Assembly (NCBI RefSeq): GCF_004208525.1
Contig: NZ_SGIT01000005.1
Coordinates: 62,001-126,000 of the forward strand
Length of the DNA: 64,000 nt
Origin: Sphingobacterium corticibacterium
Lineage (GTDB): Bacteria; Bacteroidota; Bacteroidia; Sphingobacteriales; Sphingobacteriaceae
Reading direction: 5' to 3'
The position numbers and the translations under genes were made by a program. This document shows positions 24,060-33,297 of this stretch, piece by piece. Positions within the stretch are counted from its first letter, which is position 1. Each line of letters starts with the position of its first letter. A model generated the notes under the pieces. That model did no database searches and was not told the origin of the DNA. It saw only the letters and a list, made by a program, of their open reading frames with translations.

Positions 24060-26492
24060 ATGATCAAGAATTATTTTAGAATTGCTTTCCGTAACCTGAC
24101 AAAGAACCGCATGTTCACCATGCTCAATATTGTTGGACTTTCATTCGGACTGGTTGGCTTTATATTTATCACGACCTATGTATTTGATGAGCTCAGTTAT
24201 GATCGCTTCCATACCCAGGCGGATCGTATTGTTCGTTTAAATACGCATATCCATATCGGTGAAAGCAAAATGGATATGGCCCTTACAAGCGATGTAATAG
24301 GCCCTATACTACAAAAAGAATATACGGAAGTGGAAGACTTCACCCGGTTATATACATCCGCTGGCGCAAAACTAATCAGAAAAGCAGATAAATGGATAAA
24401 TGAGGCGAACGTTGCCCACGCTGATTCCTCATTTTTCCGCATATTTTCCTACCAAGCTCTCCATGGCCATCTTGACAAAGCCTTGATGGAGCCAAATAGT
24501 GTTGTATTGAGCCGCTCTGCCGCTGAACGTTATTTTAACACAACAGATGTCGTCGGAAAAACATTGGAGACCAACGACGCCGGAAATACCGTTTATCAGA
24601 TCACGGCTGTAATCGAAGATATGCCTAGAAACGGTCATTTCAATTATGACTTTCTGTTTACCATGGAAAACGCCCCTTACCGGAATTGGGGTGAGCTCCT
24701 CTCCCATAACTTTACGACTTACATCTTATTGAGACACGCAAGCGACCGCCCCTTGTTGGAAATCCATCTCGAAGAGTATGTTCACAAACACGGCCTTCCA
24801 GCAGCCAAAAAATACATGGATGTCACGGATATAGAAACATTCAGACAAGGCGGAAATGCATTCCATTACGATGTCATTCCGATCTCCGATATCCATCTGC
24901 GTTCCAATCTCAGGGGCGAACTTCGTCCTAACAGCAGTTTTCAATATGTTTACATTTTCAGCGCTATTTCGTTGTTTATTTTGCTGATCGCCTGTGTCAA
25001 TTTCATAAACCTGTCTACGGCACGGTCGGCCAACCGAGCAAAAGAAGTTGGTGTACAAAAAATATTAGGTGCTTCAAGAAGAAGTGTAGCTGGTCAATTT
25101 TTGGCAGAGTCGTTGTTACTAGCTCTTGGCGGAATTATTCTCGCCATTGGACTTGTTGCATGGAGTGTACCGTTATTTAACGAACTATCCGGCAAGGAGT
25201 TTAAAATAAACGATATCATCAATTTCAAATCACTTCCGCTATTTGCACTTCTTTTATTATTCGTCGGGTTAATAGCCGGTTACTACCCTGCTGTTTATTT
25301 ATCTGCATTTAATCCGTTACAGGTATTAAAATCGCATACCGTGATTTCGTCCGGAAAGAGCGTCTTTCGAAGTGGTTTAGTGGTTTTTCAATTCACCATA
25401 TCGATTGTGCTGATTGTCGGCACATTCATCATGACCGCACAACTGCGGTATATCCAGCATAAAAAACTAGGGTACGAGCGGGAAAACATTCTTTTAATTA
25501 ATGATTATCATGCGCTGGGAAATCAGACGAAAGCTTTCCGCGATGAAATTTTAAATATACCGGGTATCAAAACGGGTACAATCAGCGGCTTTCTACCTGT
25601 TTCTCACTCGAACAGAAGTGATAACACATATTCCCGAGAAACTGTCTTGTCCCCTAGTAATTCGGTGCAACTACAGACGTGGCATGTCGACGAACAATAT
25701 ATCCCTACGTTAAATTTAGAACTGTTATCGGGACGTAACTTCGCTGCTACCCGACGGGCCGATTCTACGGCGGTTATTTTAAACGAAACCGCTGTTAAGC
25801 ATTTTGGTTTTGGAAAAAATCCTATTGGTCAACAAATACATTTCCAATCTGGTGATGGTGTGGAATCATATCACGTCATTGGTGTCATCAAAGACTTTAA
25901 TTTTGAATCCCTTCGAGATCCGGTTACGCCATTGGGCTTTTTCTTGGGTTATAGTCCTTCATTAGCTGCATTTAAAATAGAAACGACTGATCTTCCATTA
26001 TTGCTTAGCCGTATCGAAGACAAGTGGAATAAACTGGCTCCTGGATTTTCATTCGATTATCGGTTTTTGGATGAAGCCTTTGATAGTATGTACAGATCGG
26101 AGCGTCGCATGAGCAGGCTAAGCCTAACATTCGCGGCCATGGCCACCGGTATTGCCTGTCTAGGGCTGTTTGGACTTGCAGCATTTATGGCAGAGCAACG
26201 CAGTAAGGAAATCGGTATCCGAAAAGTACTCGGTTCATCCGTTACGGGAATAGTCGCCATGCTTTGCAAGGATTTCGTAAAATTAGTTTTTATGGCGATT
26301 ATTATCGCTGTTCCTATTGCATGGTGGGCAATGAACAAATGGCTGGAAGATTTCACCTATCGGATAGATGCATCATGGTGGATATTTATATTGACGGGCA
26401 TGATAGCCGTTATCATTGCGCTATTTACGGTCAGCACCCAAGCGATACGTGCGGCCCGCGCTAATCCCGTCGATAGTTTAAGAAACGAATAA
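24060..26492 (+). CDS. FtsX/MacB-type ABC transporter permease (paralogue 7)
   Basis: 810-residue permease with the same layout as the genes at 2-15.9 kb: N-terminus MIKNYFRIAFRNL, TM1 at about 20-42, MacB-like periplasmic core, KEVGVQKILGASR plus TM cluster, second periplasmic domain, KEIGIRKVLGSSV plus three TM segments, tail NPVDSLRNE. Unlike the others it is directly followed (14 bp) by an ABC ATPase gene, so the two form a complete transporter. A sigma-54 promoter and double palindrome lie upstream, the same control elements as for the gene at 10941, which suggests one regulator for both. Confidence 0.9.
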   Translation: MIKNYFRIAFRNLTKNRMFTMLNIVGLSFGLVGFIFITTYVFDELSYDRFHTQADRIVRLNTHIHIGESKMDMALTSDVIGPILQKEYTEVEDFTRLYTSAGAKLIRKADKWINEANVAHADSSFFRIFSYQALHGHLDKALMEPNSVVLSRSAAERYFNTTDVVGKTLETNDAGNTVYQITAVIEDMPRNGHFNYDFLFTMENAPYRNWGELLSHNFTTYILLRHASDRPLLEIHLEEYVHKHGLPAAKKYMDVTDIETFRQGGNAFHYDVIPISDIHLRSNLRGELRPNSSFQYVYIFSAISLFILLIACVNFINLSTARSANRAKEVGVQKILGASRRSVAGQFLAESLLLALGGIILAIGLVAWSVPLFNELSGKEFKINDIINFKSLPLFALLLLFVGLIAGYYPAVYLSAFNPLQVLKSHTVISSGKSVFRSGLVVFQFTISIVLIVGTFIMTAQLRYIQHKKLGYERENILLINDYHALGNQTKAFRDEILNIPGIKTGTISGFLPVSHSNRSDNTYSRETVLSPSNSVQLQTWHVDEQYIPTLNLELLSGRNFAATRRADSTAVILNETAVKHFGFGKNPIGQQIHFQSGDGVESYHVIGVIKDFNFESLRDPVTPLGFFLGYSPSLAAFKIETTDLPLLLSRIEDKWNKLAPGFSFDYRFLDEAFDSMYRSERRMSRLSLTFAAMATGIACLGLFGLAAFMAEQRSKEIGIRKVLGSSVTGIVAMLCKDFVKLVFMAIIIAVPIAWWAMNKWLEDFTYRIDASWWIFILTGMIAVIIALFTVSTQAIRAARANPVDSLRNE

Positions 26493-26506
26493 AGGATAAA
26501 ACAAAA

Positions 26507-27166
26507 ATGATCAAATTAGAACATATTTTTAAATGGTACAACGTAGGCGGTACACGCTCTTTTGTACTGAAAGATATCAATCTGGAAATCGAACAGGGCG
26601 ATTTTATTTCCATCATGGGTCCATCGGGTTCGGGAAAATCGACACTTTTGAATAGTATAGGTTTACTCGATGAACCAAACGAAGGACATTATTATTTTAT
26701 GGACGAAGACGTATTGGCTTTAAAACCGAAGAAGCGAACAGCGTTATTCCAATCGCACATGGGCTACGTTTTCCAGTCTTATCACTTGATAGATGAACTA
26801 ACGGTATACGAAAATATCGAAACACCGTTAATTTACAAAAATGTATCTGGCAAGGAGAGAAAAGCCATCGTGGGTGATATGCTGGATCGTTTCGGAATTG
26901 TCGGAAAGAAAGATTTATTTCCGGCACAATTATCCGGCGGACAGCAACAGATCGTGGGTATCGCCCGCGCGTTAGCTGCTGCGCCCAAATTGTTGCTGGC
27001 AGACGAACCGACAGGTAATCTCAATTCTAAACAGGGCGAGGAGATCATGGCGCTTTTCAAACAACTCAACGACGAGGGGATGACTATTATACAGGTCACG
27101 CATTCTGAAAAAAATGCGGAATACGGAAAACGTATTATTAATTTGCTTGATGGGCAAGTGAAGTGA
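26507..27166 (+). CDS. ABC transporter ATPase, LolD/MacB type
   Basis: 219-residue ATP-binding subunit. Walker A GPSGSGKST (38-46), Q-loop in YVFQSYHLI (about 87-95), signature LSGGQ (142-146), Walker B LLLADEPTG (162-170) and H-loop His199 are all intact, so it should hydrolyse ATP. The GNLNSK after Walker B is typical of the LolD/MacB/FtsE group that partners FtsX-like permeases. It is the only such ATPase in the window and may serve all seven permeases, although only the gene at 24060 is next to it. Confidence 0.92.
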   Translation: MIKLEHIFKWYNVGGTRSFVLKDINLEIEQGDFISIMGPSGSGKSTLLNSIGLLDEPNEGHYYFMDEDVLALKPKKRTALFQSHMGYVFQSYHLIDELTVYENIETPLIYKNVSGKERKAIVGDMLDRFGIVGKKDLFPAQLSGGQQQIVGIARALAAAPKLLLADEPTGNLNSKQGEEIMALFKQLNDEGMTIIQVTHSEKNAEYGKRIINLLDGQVK

Positions 27167-27560
27167 TATTTTCTCTTCATTTTTTTCTTGATAAAAAAAC
27201 GAAGCAAAAAAATCAAGGCTGAATATGGTTTTGCTATTTTCCATTGTCTATTCCTAAACAGCATGGAACTCGCTCCGCTCGGACAGCATGCTGTTCTTAA
27301 CGGAATAGCCAGCTGGAAAATGGCCGCAAAACAATATAAGGCCCTTTTAACTCCGTATAACCGCTAAGCAATATTGATCGCTTTCATTTGCGCATTTGTA
27401 CTAACCCTCCCTTGACTTACAGGGTCGCATCCAAATGTTTTACTACTGTACTAATTCATCCGTAGTACTATCCCTAATGTAAAACATTTGAAGCGACGAG
27501 TTTTTTTCTATCTTTTTTTGCGGAAAAAAAAGATTAAAGAAAACCCGTATATTAGTATGG
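27167..27560. other. 394-bp intergenic region with palindromic elements
   Basis: No gene is seen. The left part holds a GC-rich patch CTCGCTCCGCTCGG (27270-27283) and GAACAGCATG-like half-sites. The right part holds the long inverted repeat at 27424-27497, followed by T-rich and A-rich runs just before the next gene. Confidence 0.5.
27424..27497. repeat. Long inverted repeat (intergenic palindrome)
   Basis: GTCGC (27424-27428) with GCGAC (27493-27497), CAAATGTTTTAC (27432-27443) with GTAAAACATTTG (27479-27490), and an inner ACTAC/GTAGT pair form one long interrupted stem. A run of T (27503-27509) follows on the plus strand, so it might terminate the transporter transcript, or be a repetitive palindromic element. 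Confidence 0.55.
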
Positions 27561-28409
27561 ATGAATGAGCAGGAGTTAAAAGCATTGATTTCGCTACTGG
27601 ATGATCCAGATGCGGAAATCTACCAAGCGTTGGAAGACAAGCTAATCACTTGCGGTCCGGAAGTGATTCCATTATTGGAAGAATCTTGGGAACAGTCCTT
27701 CGATGTGCTTTTGCAAGAACGTGTGGAACATATCACTCACAAGATACAATTCAACCAAGTAAAAAATGACCTTCAATTGTGGAAACTGAGTAACCAAGAG
27801 GATCTGTTGGAAGGTTTGCTTATCGTAAACCGCTACCAATATCCCAATTTAGGCGAAGATGAAGTTTATGGGAGACTGGCGGAATTACGTCGCAATGCTT
27901 GGTACCATTTGATGTATGATATGAGCCCGATTGAAAAGGTAAAGCTATTGAACAATATCCTCTTTCGAGAGTTTGGCTTATCCGGTAATACGTCCGATTT
28001 TCATGCACCACAAAACTCCTTTATCAACAAGGTACTGGAATCCAAAAAAGGAAATCCTATTTCACTGGCTTGCATTTATAGTATCGTTGCGCAACGATTG
28101 GACATACCTATTTATGGTGTTAATCTTCCGAAGCATTTTGTCTTGGCCTACATGAACGAAGAAAAACCCGACGAAGTGCTTTTTTACATTAATGTGTTTA
28201 ATCGCGGACAGATTATGCGGGAAGTGGATATCGTTGCTTTCCTGCAACAATTAAATCTACCGCCGGTAGATGATTACATTAAACCATGTAGCAATTTGGA
28301 GATTATCAAACGTATCCTACGCAATCTGATTGCTGCTTATGAATACGTGGACAATCACGAAAAGCGTGAGGAAGTTCAATTATTGATGGACCTCATTGAC
28401 CCAGCGTAG
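27561..28409 (+). CDS. SirB1-family transglutaminase-like protein
   Basis: 282-residue cytosolic protein. The first ~100 residues are helical, with a HEAT-like start (ELKALISLLDDPDAEIYQAL). The SirB1/transglutaminase-like part follows: FFGLSG-type FREFGLSGNTSDFHAPQNSF, then KKGNPISLACIYSIVAQRL and GVNLPKHFVLAYM, the family block where a catalytic triad would sit; the usual Cys is replaced (SLACIY holds the nearest). Family members are of unclear function. It overlaps the convergent lipoprotein gene by 17 bp at its 3' end. Confidence 0.8.
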   Translation: MNEQELKALISLLDDPDAEIYQALEDKLITCGPEVIPLLEESWEQSFDVLLQERVEHITHKIQFNQVKNDLQLWKLSNQEDLLEGLLIVNRYQYPNLGEDEVYGRLAELRRNAWYHLMYDMSPIEKVKLLNNILFREFGLSGNTSDFHAPQNSFINKVLESKKGNPISLACIYSIVAQRLDIPIYGVNLPKHFVLAYMNEEKPDEVLFYINVFNRGQIMREVDIVAFLQQLNLPPVDDYIKPCSNLEIIKRILRNLIAAYEYVDNHEKREEVQLLMDLIDPA

Positions 28410-29499
28410 AATCATCGCGGGCATCCAGCGCCAAACCAACAGGCGTTATGCCATATCCTAATTCGGAAGTATCGATCACATCTTCTGGCTCCACGTTGCC
28501 ATCGTCTGTATACCTAAACCGCGAGACCTTTTTTGCTGCGCGGTCAGCCACATATAAATACACACCACCCGCCCGTGTATCAATCGCGACATCAACAGGA
28601 GAGATTAGCCCCGTATTAGATCCCGTGATCACCCTTGTTGGTCGGATGGCATCCGAACTGCCGTTTATCAAATTGGAAAAGCCCTCAAAAATGAGGATAC
28701 GTCCGCTTCCTACCGTTGTTCCGTCGCCCATTTCGGCAATAGCCAAGACGTTCTTAATCGTATCGTAAGATAATCCACGGAGATTAGTCGTGGCATCTTC
28801 AATCCGCCATATACGGGCGGGGTTCAGCGTCGCAACGGAATCACTCGCCCTGACCGACATCGTTGTCAAATTCTGGAACATATAAAGCCCCGCCGGTGCA
28901 CTAATTTTAGCGGTAAAAAGTCTATCGTTTTGATAAGCTGCTCCCCACATATCGAGGTCCGGATTGACCAACTTTTTATAAGGTTGTTTCTGGTTCCCTG
29001 TACTATTGGGATTATCGACCACGTATACCCCTGCGTCTGCACCTGCGCCATTGACAACCAAAAGCGATCGCGTAGCAGCGTGGTATACAAAGCCTCTCAC
29101 CTTGTTGTAGTATCTGCTCCGAATACCGTTTCCGGCATTGTTCAGCAATCCTGTCTGTTGCACACTAATTGCAGCAATGACGGTATCAAGCCCATCACTG
29201 TTTTTACTTGCCTGGAAAACAGTTTTCACATAAGGGTTGAAATAAATCGGCCCGCCACCCTGTACTTGGGATAGGTGGCTCTCCCGAAAAGCAAAAACAG
29301 AAGAATCCGCCGGCTGAATGACGCGAACCGTGGTATCGGCCCGCTCATCCGTTGTACCATATTCCTCAAAGGATACATACAGGCGGGAAATTTGTGCGAT
29401 TTCCAATCCCGGTCCGATATCCTCCTCCTCACAGGCAACAAATCCGATGACAAGTGCGAAGATTATACATGCTCCATATAGAAGTGGGCTTTTAGACAT
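28393..29499 (-). CDS. NHL/propeller-like lipoprotein (tandem copy A)
   Basis: About 368 residues from ATG 29499 (MSKSPLLYGACII), which places the signal peptide and lipobox (VIGFVAC) correctly; the open frame extends 13 codons further up. The mature part starts with an acidic EEEDIGP and contains repeated blade-like motifs: VVNGAGADAGVYVVDNP, DMWGAAYQNDRLF, VLAIAEMGDGTTVGSGRI, and VDVAIDTRAGGVYLYVADRA. It is probably an outer-membrane-anchored six-bladed propeller of unknown ligand. It is a clear paralogue of the next gene upstream (29542-30639) and probably forms an operon with it. Confidence 0.75.
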   Translation of the reverse strand: MSKSPLLYGACIIFALVIGFVACEEEDIGPGLEIAQISRLYVSFEEYGTTDERADTTVRVIQPADSSVFAFRESHLSQVQGGGPIYFNPYVKTVFQASKNSDGLDTVIAAISVQQTGLLNNAGNGIRSRYYNKVRGFVYHAATRSLLVVNGAGADAGVYVVDNPNSTGNQKQPYKKLVNPDLDMWGAAYQNDRLFTAKISAPAGLYMFQNLTTMSVRASDSVATLNPARIWRIEDATTNLRGLSYDTIKNVLAIAEMGDGTTVGSGRILIFEGFSNLINGSSDAIRPTRVITGSNTGLISPVDVAIDTRAGGVYLYVADRAAKKVSRFRYTDDGNVEPEDVIDTSELGYGITPVGLALDARDDSTLGQ

Positions 29500-29541
29500 A
29501 TCAAACGTATAGTTACAAAAATATAAAATATCTATCAATCA

Positions 29542-30639
29542 TCACTGTTCATGCTCGCGCGTATCCAATGTGATACTGACCGGCGTTCGGCCGTCTTTGA
29601 AATCGGAGGTATTGATCACTTTATCTGGTTCGATATCTCCGTCGTCGGTGTATTTAAAACGTGATATTTTTCGCGCTCCCCGATCGGCAACATATAAATA
29701 GACACCTGTTTCCCTCGTATCGATAACGACATCGACGGGGGATATTAGACCTGTATTCGCTCCCGTAATCACCCGGGTCGGTGTAATCGTTCCCTCTTCC
29801 GCTGCCAGATCAGAAAAGTTCTCAAATATAAGGATACGACCATTTCCCGCATTTCCATCGCCTATCTGCGCAACGGCCATGACATTCTTAACGGTATCGT
29901 AGAACAAACCGCGTACATTATTTGTTGCTCCCTCAATTTGCAATATGCGCGTAGGGCTTAACGGAACGACACTGATGGAGTCACTCTCTCGGACTTCCGT
30001 ATTTGCAATATCTTCAAAAACATAAATTCCGCCGGGCGAACTCGTTTTCGAGCTAAAAAGCTTCTCGTTTTGATAAGCTGCTCCCCACATGGCTAAGCTA
30101 CTATTTCTTAATTTCTTAACGGGTTGCTTTTCGCGGTTTGCATATCTCGGGCGCTCCATAACATATACACCAGCATCTGGTCCTGCACCATTAACAACAT
30201 AGAGTACATTCGTACGCGCGTGATAGACCATCCCTCTTACACTATTATAATAGCGGCTCTTTGGCAGACCGGCATTGTTCAATGAACCCGATGAGCCCAC
30301 ATTAAGTACAGCAATGGCGGTATCATTGGATCCGGCACGGTTAACGCTGGCTTGAAAGATGGCATTCATTTGACTCTCATAATAGATTGGCCCCCCTCCC
30401 CATACTTGCGATACGTGCCTACCATTAAAAGCAAAAACCGAGGAATCTGCAGGGTAAATAACACGAATGTTGGTGTCAGGCGGGTTCTTGCCAACCGTAT
30501 GTTCTTCAAAAGAAACATACAATCGAGTAAACTTTCTCATCTCCAAATTCGGCTCTGCATCGTCTCGTTCGCAGGCATAAAATCCGAGAATAAGCGCCAG
30601 CATGGCGAACACATAATATATAGGGGAGATTTTAGACAT
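29542..30639 (-). CDS. NHL/propeller-like lipoprotein (tandem copy B)
   Basis: About 365 residues from ATG 30639 (MSKISPIYYVFAM); lipobox ILGFYAC. It shares order and motifs with the downstream copy: VVNGAGPDAGVYVMERP, MWGAAYQNEKLF, VMAVAQIGDGNAGNGRI, VDVVIDTRETGVYLYVADRG. The two genes lie 42 bp apart on the same strand. The duplication is not recent, since the sequences differ throughout. Function unknown beyond probable surface exposure. Confidence 0.75.
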   Translation of the reverse strand: MSKISPIYYVFAMLALILGFYACERDDAEPNLEMRKFTRLYVSFEEHTVGKNPPDTNIRVIYPADSSVFAFNGRHVSQVWGGGPIYYESQMNAIFQASVNRAGSNDTAIAVLNVGSSGSLNNAGLPKSRYYNSVRGMVYHARTNVLYVVNGAGPDAGVYVMERPRYANREKQPVKKLRNSSLAMWGAAYQNEKLFSSKTSSPGGIYVFEDIANTEVRESDSISVVPLSPTRILQIEGATNNVRGLFYDTVKNVMAVAQIGDGNAGNGRILIFENFSDLAAEEGTITPTRVITGANTGLISPVDVVIDTRETGVYLYVADRGARKISRFKYTDDGDIEPDKVINTSDFKDGRTPVSITLDTREHEQ

Positions 30640-30776
30640 AAAAATTATTGTATCATGTGTTACAAAAGTAAAAAATAAACGTGTATATCGGCAAACCTGC
30701 GACAACCGTTAACGAACTTTTGTAAAATCTGGCAGTTTTCCGTAAAATTGCATCATATTTTAAATGCACTGCTATC

Positions 30777-31439
30777 ATGGACAACAAGGAGTTAAAACGA
30801 GAGAAGCTAAATTTGCCGAATGATGGCAAGAAATTACTGTTGCACTCTTGCTGTGCCCCATGCTCCGGTGAGGTTATGGAAGCCCTAATTGCTTCCGACA
30901 TCGATTTTACGATTTATTTCTACAATCCGAATATCCACCCACGCAACGAATATGATTTACGCAAGGAAGAAAATATCCGTTTTGCAGAAAAGCATGGTAT
31001 TCCTTTTGTAGATGCTGATTACGATGTAGATCATTGGTTTGAGCTGGCGAAAGGTATGGAAAATGAACCGGAACGTGGTATCCGTTGTACCATGTGTTTC
31101 GATATGCGGTTTGAAAAAACAGCCGAGTACGCGGCAGAACATGGGTTTGATGTCATATCAAGTTCATTGGGCATTTCCCGTTGGAAAAACATGGAGCAGA
31201 TCAATGATTGCGGATTACGTGCCGCGTCTCGCCATACAGACATGGAATATTGGACACTCAATTGGCGAAAAAAGGGGGGCTCGGCACGCATGCTGGAAAT
31301 CAGCAAACGCGAAAAATTCTATATGCAGGAGTATTGTGGTTGTGCCTATTCATTGCGCGACACCAATCGCTGGCGTATGGCCAATGGTAGAGAGAAAATA
31401 GAACTAGGAAAATATTATTACGGCGAAGACGAACAATAA
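30777..31439 (+). CDS. queH: Epoxyqueuosine reductase QueH
   Basis: 220 residues of the former DUF208 family. It carries out the last step of queuosine synthesis, reducing epoxyqueuosine in tRNA. The cysteine ligands of the Fe-S and metal sites are all visible: HSCCAPC (Cys25, 26, 29), RCTMCF (Cys104, 107) and YCGCAYS (Cys187, 189). Length and motif order fit QueH, which replaces the unrelated QueG. It stands alone, divergent from the lipoprotein pair. Confidence 0.92.
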   Translation: MDNKELKREKLNLPNDGKKLLLHSCCAPCSGEVMEALIASDIDFTIYFYNPNIHPRNEYDLRKEENIRFAEKHGIPFVDADYDVDHWFELAKGMENEPERGIRCTMCFDMRFEKTAEYAAEHGFDVISSSLGISRWKNMEQINDCGLRAASRHTDMEYWTLNWRKKGGSARMLEISKREKFYMQEYCGCAYSLRDTNRWRMANGREKIELGKYYYGEDEQ

Positions 31440-31475
31440 TTTTGCAAAAAGTTTCCTTTTTACTGAAATAATAAT

Positions 31476-31483
31476 TAATTTTG
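31476..31483 (+). promoter_or_regulatory. Bacteroidota -7 promoter element before the DUF177-rpmF genes
   Basis: TAATTTTG matches TAnnTTTG. The expected start of transcription is near 31490, only a few bases before ATG 31493, which argues against the upstream in-frame TTG (31481) as a start. No clear -33 element is seen. Confidence 0.4.
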
Positions 31484-31492
31484 CACGCTCGA

Positions 31493-32041
31493 ATGCAGAT
31501 TGTGAAACATCTAAAATATTATAGAATTCCTTTTTCAGGGTTAACAACTGGAAAGCACAATTTCGAGTTTGATATTGATGATAAGTTCTTTGATTGTTAT
31601 GAACACTCGCTGGTAAAGAAGGGGCAACTCAAAGCAGACGTGGAGTTACAGAAGCAGGAAAATATGCTGATTGTAAACTTTCATGTGCATGGCACTATTC
31701 AATTGACATGTGATGTTTGTTTAGCAGCCTTTGACGCCGCACAAGACTTCCAAGAGCGACTACTTGTCAAGTTTACAAATGACGACTGGAATCAGGAAAC
31801 CGAAGATGTGCTGGTATTATCCAAAACGGATTACGAATTGGATATTGCTGGATTGCTTTATGAATACATCAATGTTCGCGTTCCTTATTACAGTAAATGT
31901 TCAGAACAGGGCACAAATGCAAGCTGCGATCCGGAAATGCTAGCTAAATTGAGCGATTCGCCGGATTTGGAAACAGACAAGGAAACAGAAGAAAAAACAG
32001 ACCCACGTTGGGATATATTAAAGAAAATTAAAAATAACTAA
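31493..32041 (+). CDS. DUF177 (YceD-like) protein
   Basis: 182 residues from ATG 31493 (MQIVKHLKYYRIPFSGL). DUF177 proteins pair with rpmF across bacteria; YceD is linked to 23S rRNA accumulation and ribosome assembly. The conserved CDVCLAAF motif and a further Cys pair (YYSKCSEQGTNASCDP) in the C-terminal half are visible, together with the acidic DWNQETEDVLVL block. rpmF follows 14 bp after the stop, so they share a transcript. Confidence 0.85.
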   Translation: MQIVKHLKYYRIPFSGLTTGKHNFEFDIDDKFFDCYEHSLVKKGQLKADVELQKQENMLIVNFHVHGTIQLTCDVCLAAFDAAQDFQERLLVKFTNDDWNQETEDVLVLSKTDYELDIAGLLYEYINVRVPYYSKCSEQGTNASCDPEMLAKLSDSPDLETDKETEEKTDPRWDILKKIKNN

Positions 32042-32055
32042 AACAGAAATACGAG

Positions 32056-32247
32056 ATGGCACATCCAAAACGTAAAACTTCTAAATCAAGAAGGGACAAA
32101 AGAAGAACACATTATAAGGCTGAAAGACCTACGTTAACTGTATGCAAAGAAACAGGTGCAGTACATACACCTCACCGTGCATATACAGTAGATGGTAATT
32201 TATATTACAACGGAAAATTGATTATTGAAAACACCGCTGCTGTCTAA
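32056..32247 (+). CDS. rpmF: 50S ribosomal protein L32
   Basis: 63-residue basic protein beginning MAHPKRKTSKSRRDKRRTHY, the signature start of L32. There are no zinc-binding cysteine pairs apart from one in TVCKETG, so it is the zinc-independent form common in this phylum. It lies between DUF177 and plsX, a very conserved order. A terminator-like hairpin follows at 32270. Confidence 0.95.
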   Translation: MAHPKRKTSKSRRDKRRTHYKAERPTLTVCKETGAVHTPHRAYTVDGNLYYNGKLIIENTAAV

Positions 32248-32269
32248 CGAGATCATTCAACGAAATTAA

Positions 32270-32323
32270 ACATCCCAAATAGGTGTAAAATTCAATTTTT
32301 ATACTTTAATTTGGGATGTTTTT
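32270..32323 (+). terminator. Terminator-like hairpin after rpmF
   Basis: ACATCCCAAAT (32270-32280) pairs perfectly with ATTTGGGATGT (32309-32319) and is followed by TTTT. The loop is long (28 nt). It would partly separate rpmF from plsX. Confidence 0.6.
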
Positions 32324-32351
32324 GCGTATTATTGATGATAAATAATAACGA

Positions 32352-33290
32352 ATGAAGATTGGTTTAGACGTTTTAGGCGGGGATTACGCCCCCGACTCCA
32401 CCATAAATGGAGCTATTGAAGCCCAAAAAGTACTACAGGAGGGACAGCGTCTTGTTCTTATAGGCGATCAACAAGACACCATCGAACGGTTAAAGCACGC
32501 TGGAGCGGATCCCGACAAATTTGATTACATACATGCTCCCGAAAACATAAGCATGCATGAACATCCTACCAAGGCCATTACCCAAAAACCTAACTCTAGC
32601 ATCGCTAAAGGATTTGAATTGCTGAAGAATGGCGAAATCGACTCTTTTGCTTCTGCTGGCAACACGGGAGCTATGCTTGTTGGAGCCGTATTTAGTGTCA
32701 AGGCAATTCCGGGCGTTCTTCGCCCAGCTATTGCAACGAATGTTCCTAAGATTAAAAGTGGTTATGGCATTTTATTGGATGTAGGCGCGAATGCGGACTG
32801 CAAGCCCGAAATGCTATCACAATTTGCGACCTTGGGAAGTTTATATATGCAATATATTTATGGCGTAGAAACGCCCAAAGTCGGCTTGCTAAACATTGGC
32901 GAAGAAGAAGAAAAGGGAAACAATTTAACCATATCAACCTACCCCCTGCTCCAACAGAATAAAAAGATAAATTTTATTGGCAATACCGAAGGCCGCGATC
33001 TTTTTACAGACGCTGCAGACGTGTATGTTTGTGATGGGTTTACGGGTAATGTGGTATTGAAACTCGCAGAATCTTTTTATGTAGTTACATTAAAAAAGGG
33101 AATGAAGGATGATTTTTTTGATAGATTCAATTATGAGCGTTATGGTGGCAGTCCTATTTTAGGCGTGAATGCACCGGTTATTATCGGGCACGGCATTTCG
33201 ACTCCTGAAGCTATTAAAAATATGGTTTTATTATCAAAAGACATGATTGAGTCGCAAATCATCGATAAAATCAGGTCTGCTTTCAATTAA
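32352..33290 (+). CDS. plsX: Phosphate acyltransferase PlsX
   Basis: 312 residues. PlsX turns acyl-ACP into acyl-phosphate for phospholipid synthesis at the inner face of the membrane. The N-terminal IGLDVLGGDYAP equals the family DxMGGD motif with L for M. SAGNTGAML (about 100-108), LLDVGANADCKPEML, and VCDGFTGNVVLK near the C-terminus are the other hallmarks. It is followed 7 bp later by fabH, so lipid and fatty-acid genes are co-transcribed. Confidence 0.95.
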   Translation: MKIGLDVLGGDYAPDSTINGAIEAQKVLQEGQRLVLIGDQQDTIERLKHAGADPDKFDYIHAPENISMHEHPTKAITQKPNSSIAKGFELLKNGEIDSFASAGNTGAMLVGAVFSVKAIPGVLRPAIATNVPKIKSGYGILLDVGANADCKPEMLSQFATLGSLYMQYIYGVETPKVGLLNIGEEEEKGNNLTISTYPLLQQNKKINFIGNTEGRDLFTDAADVYVCDGFTGNVVLKLAESFYVVTLKKGMKDDFFDRFNYERYGGSPILGVNAPVIIGHGISTPEAIKNMVLLSKDMIESQIIDKIRSAFN

Positions 33291-33297
33291 TTTATAT

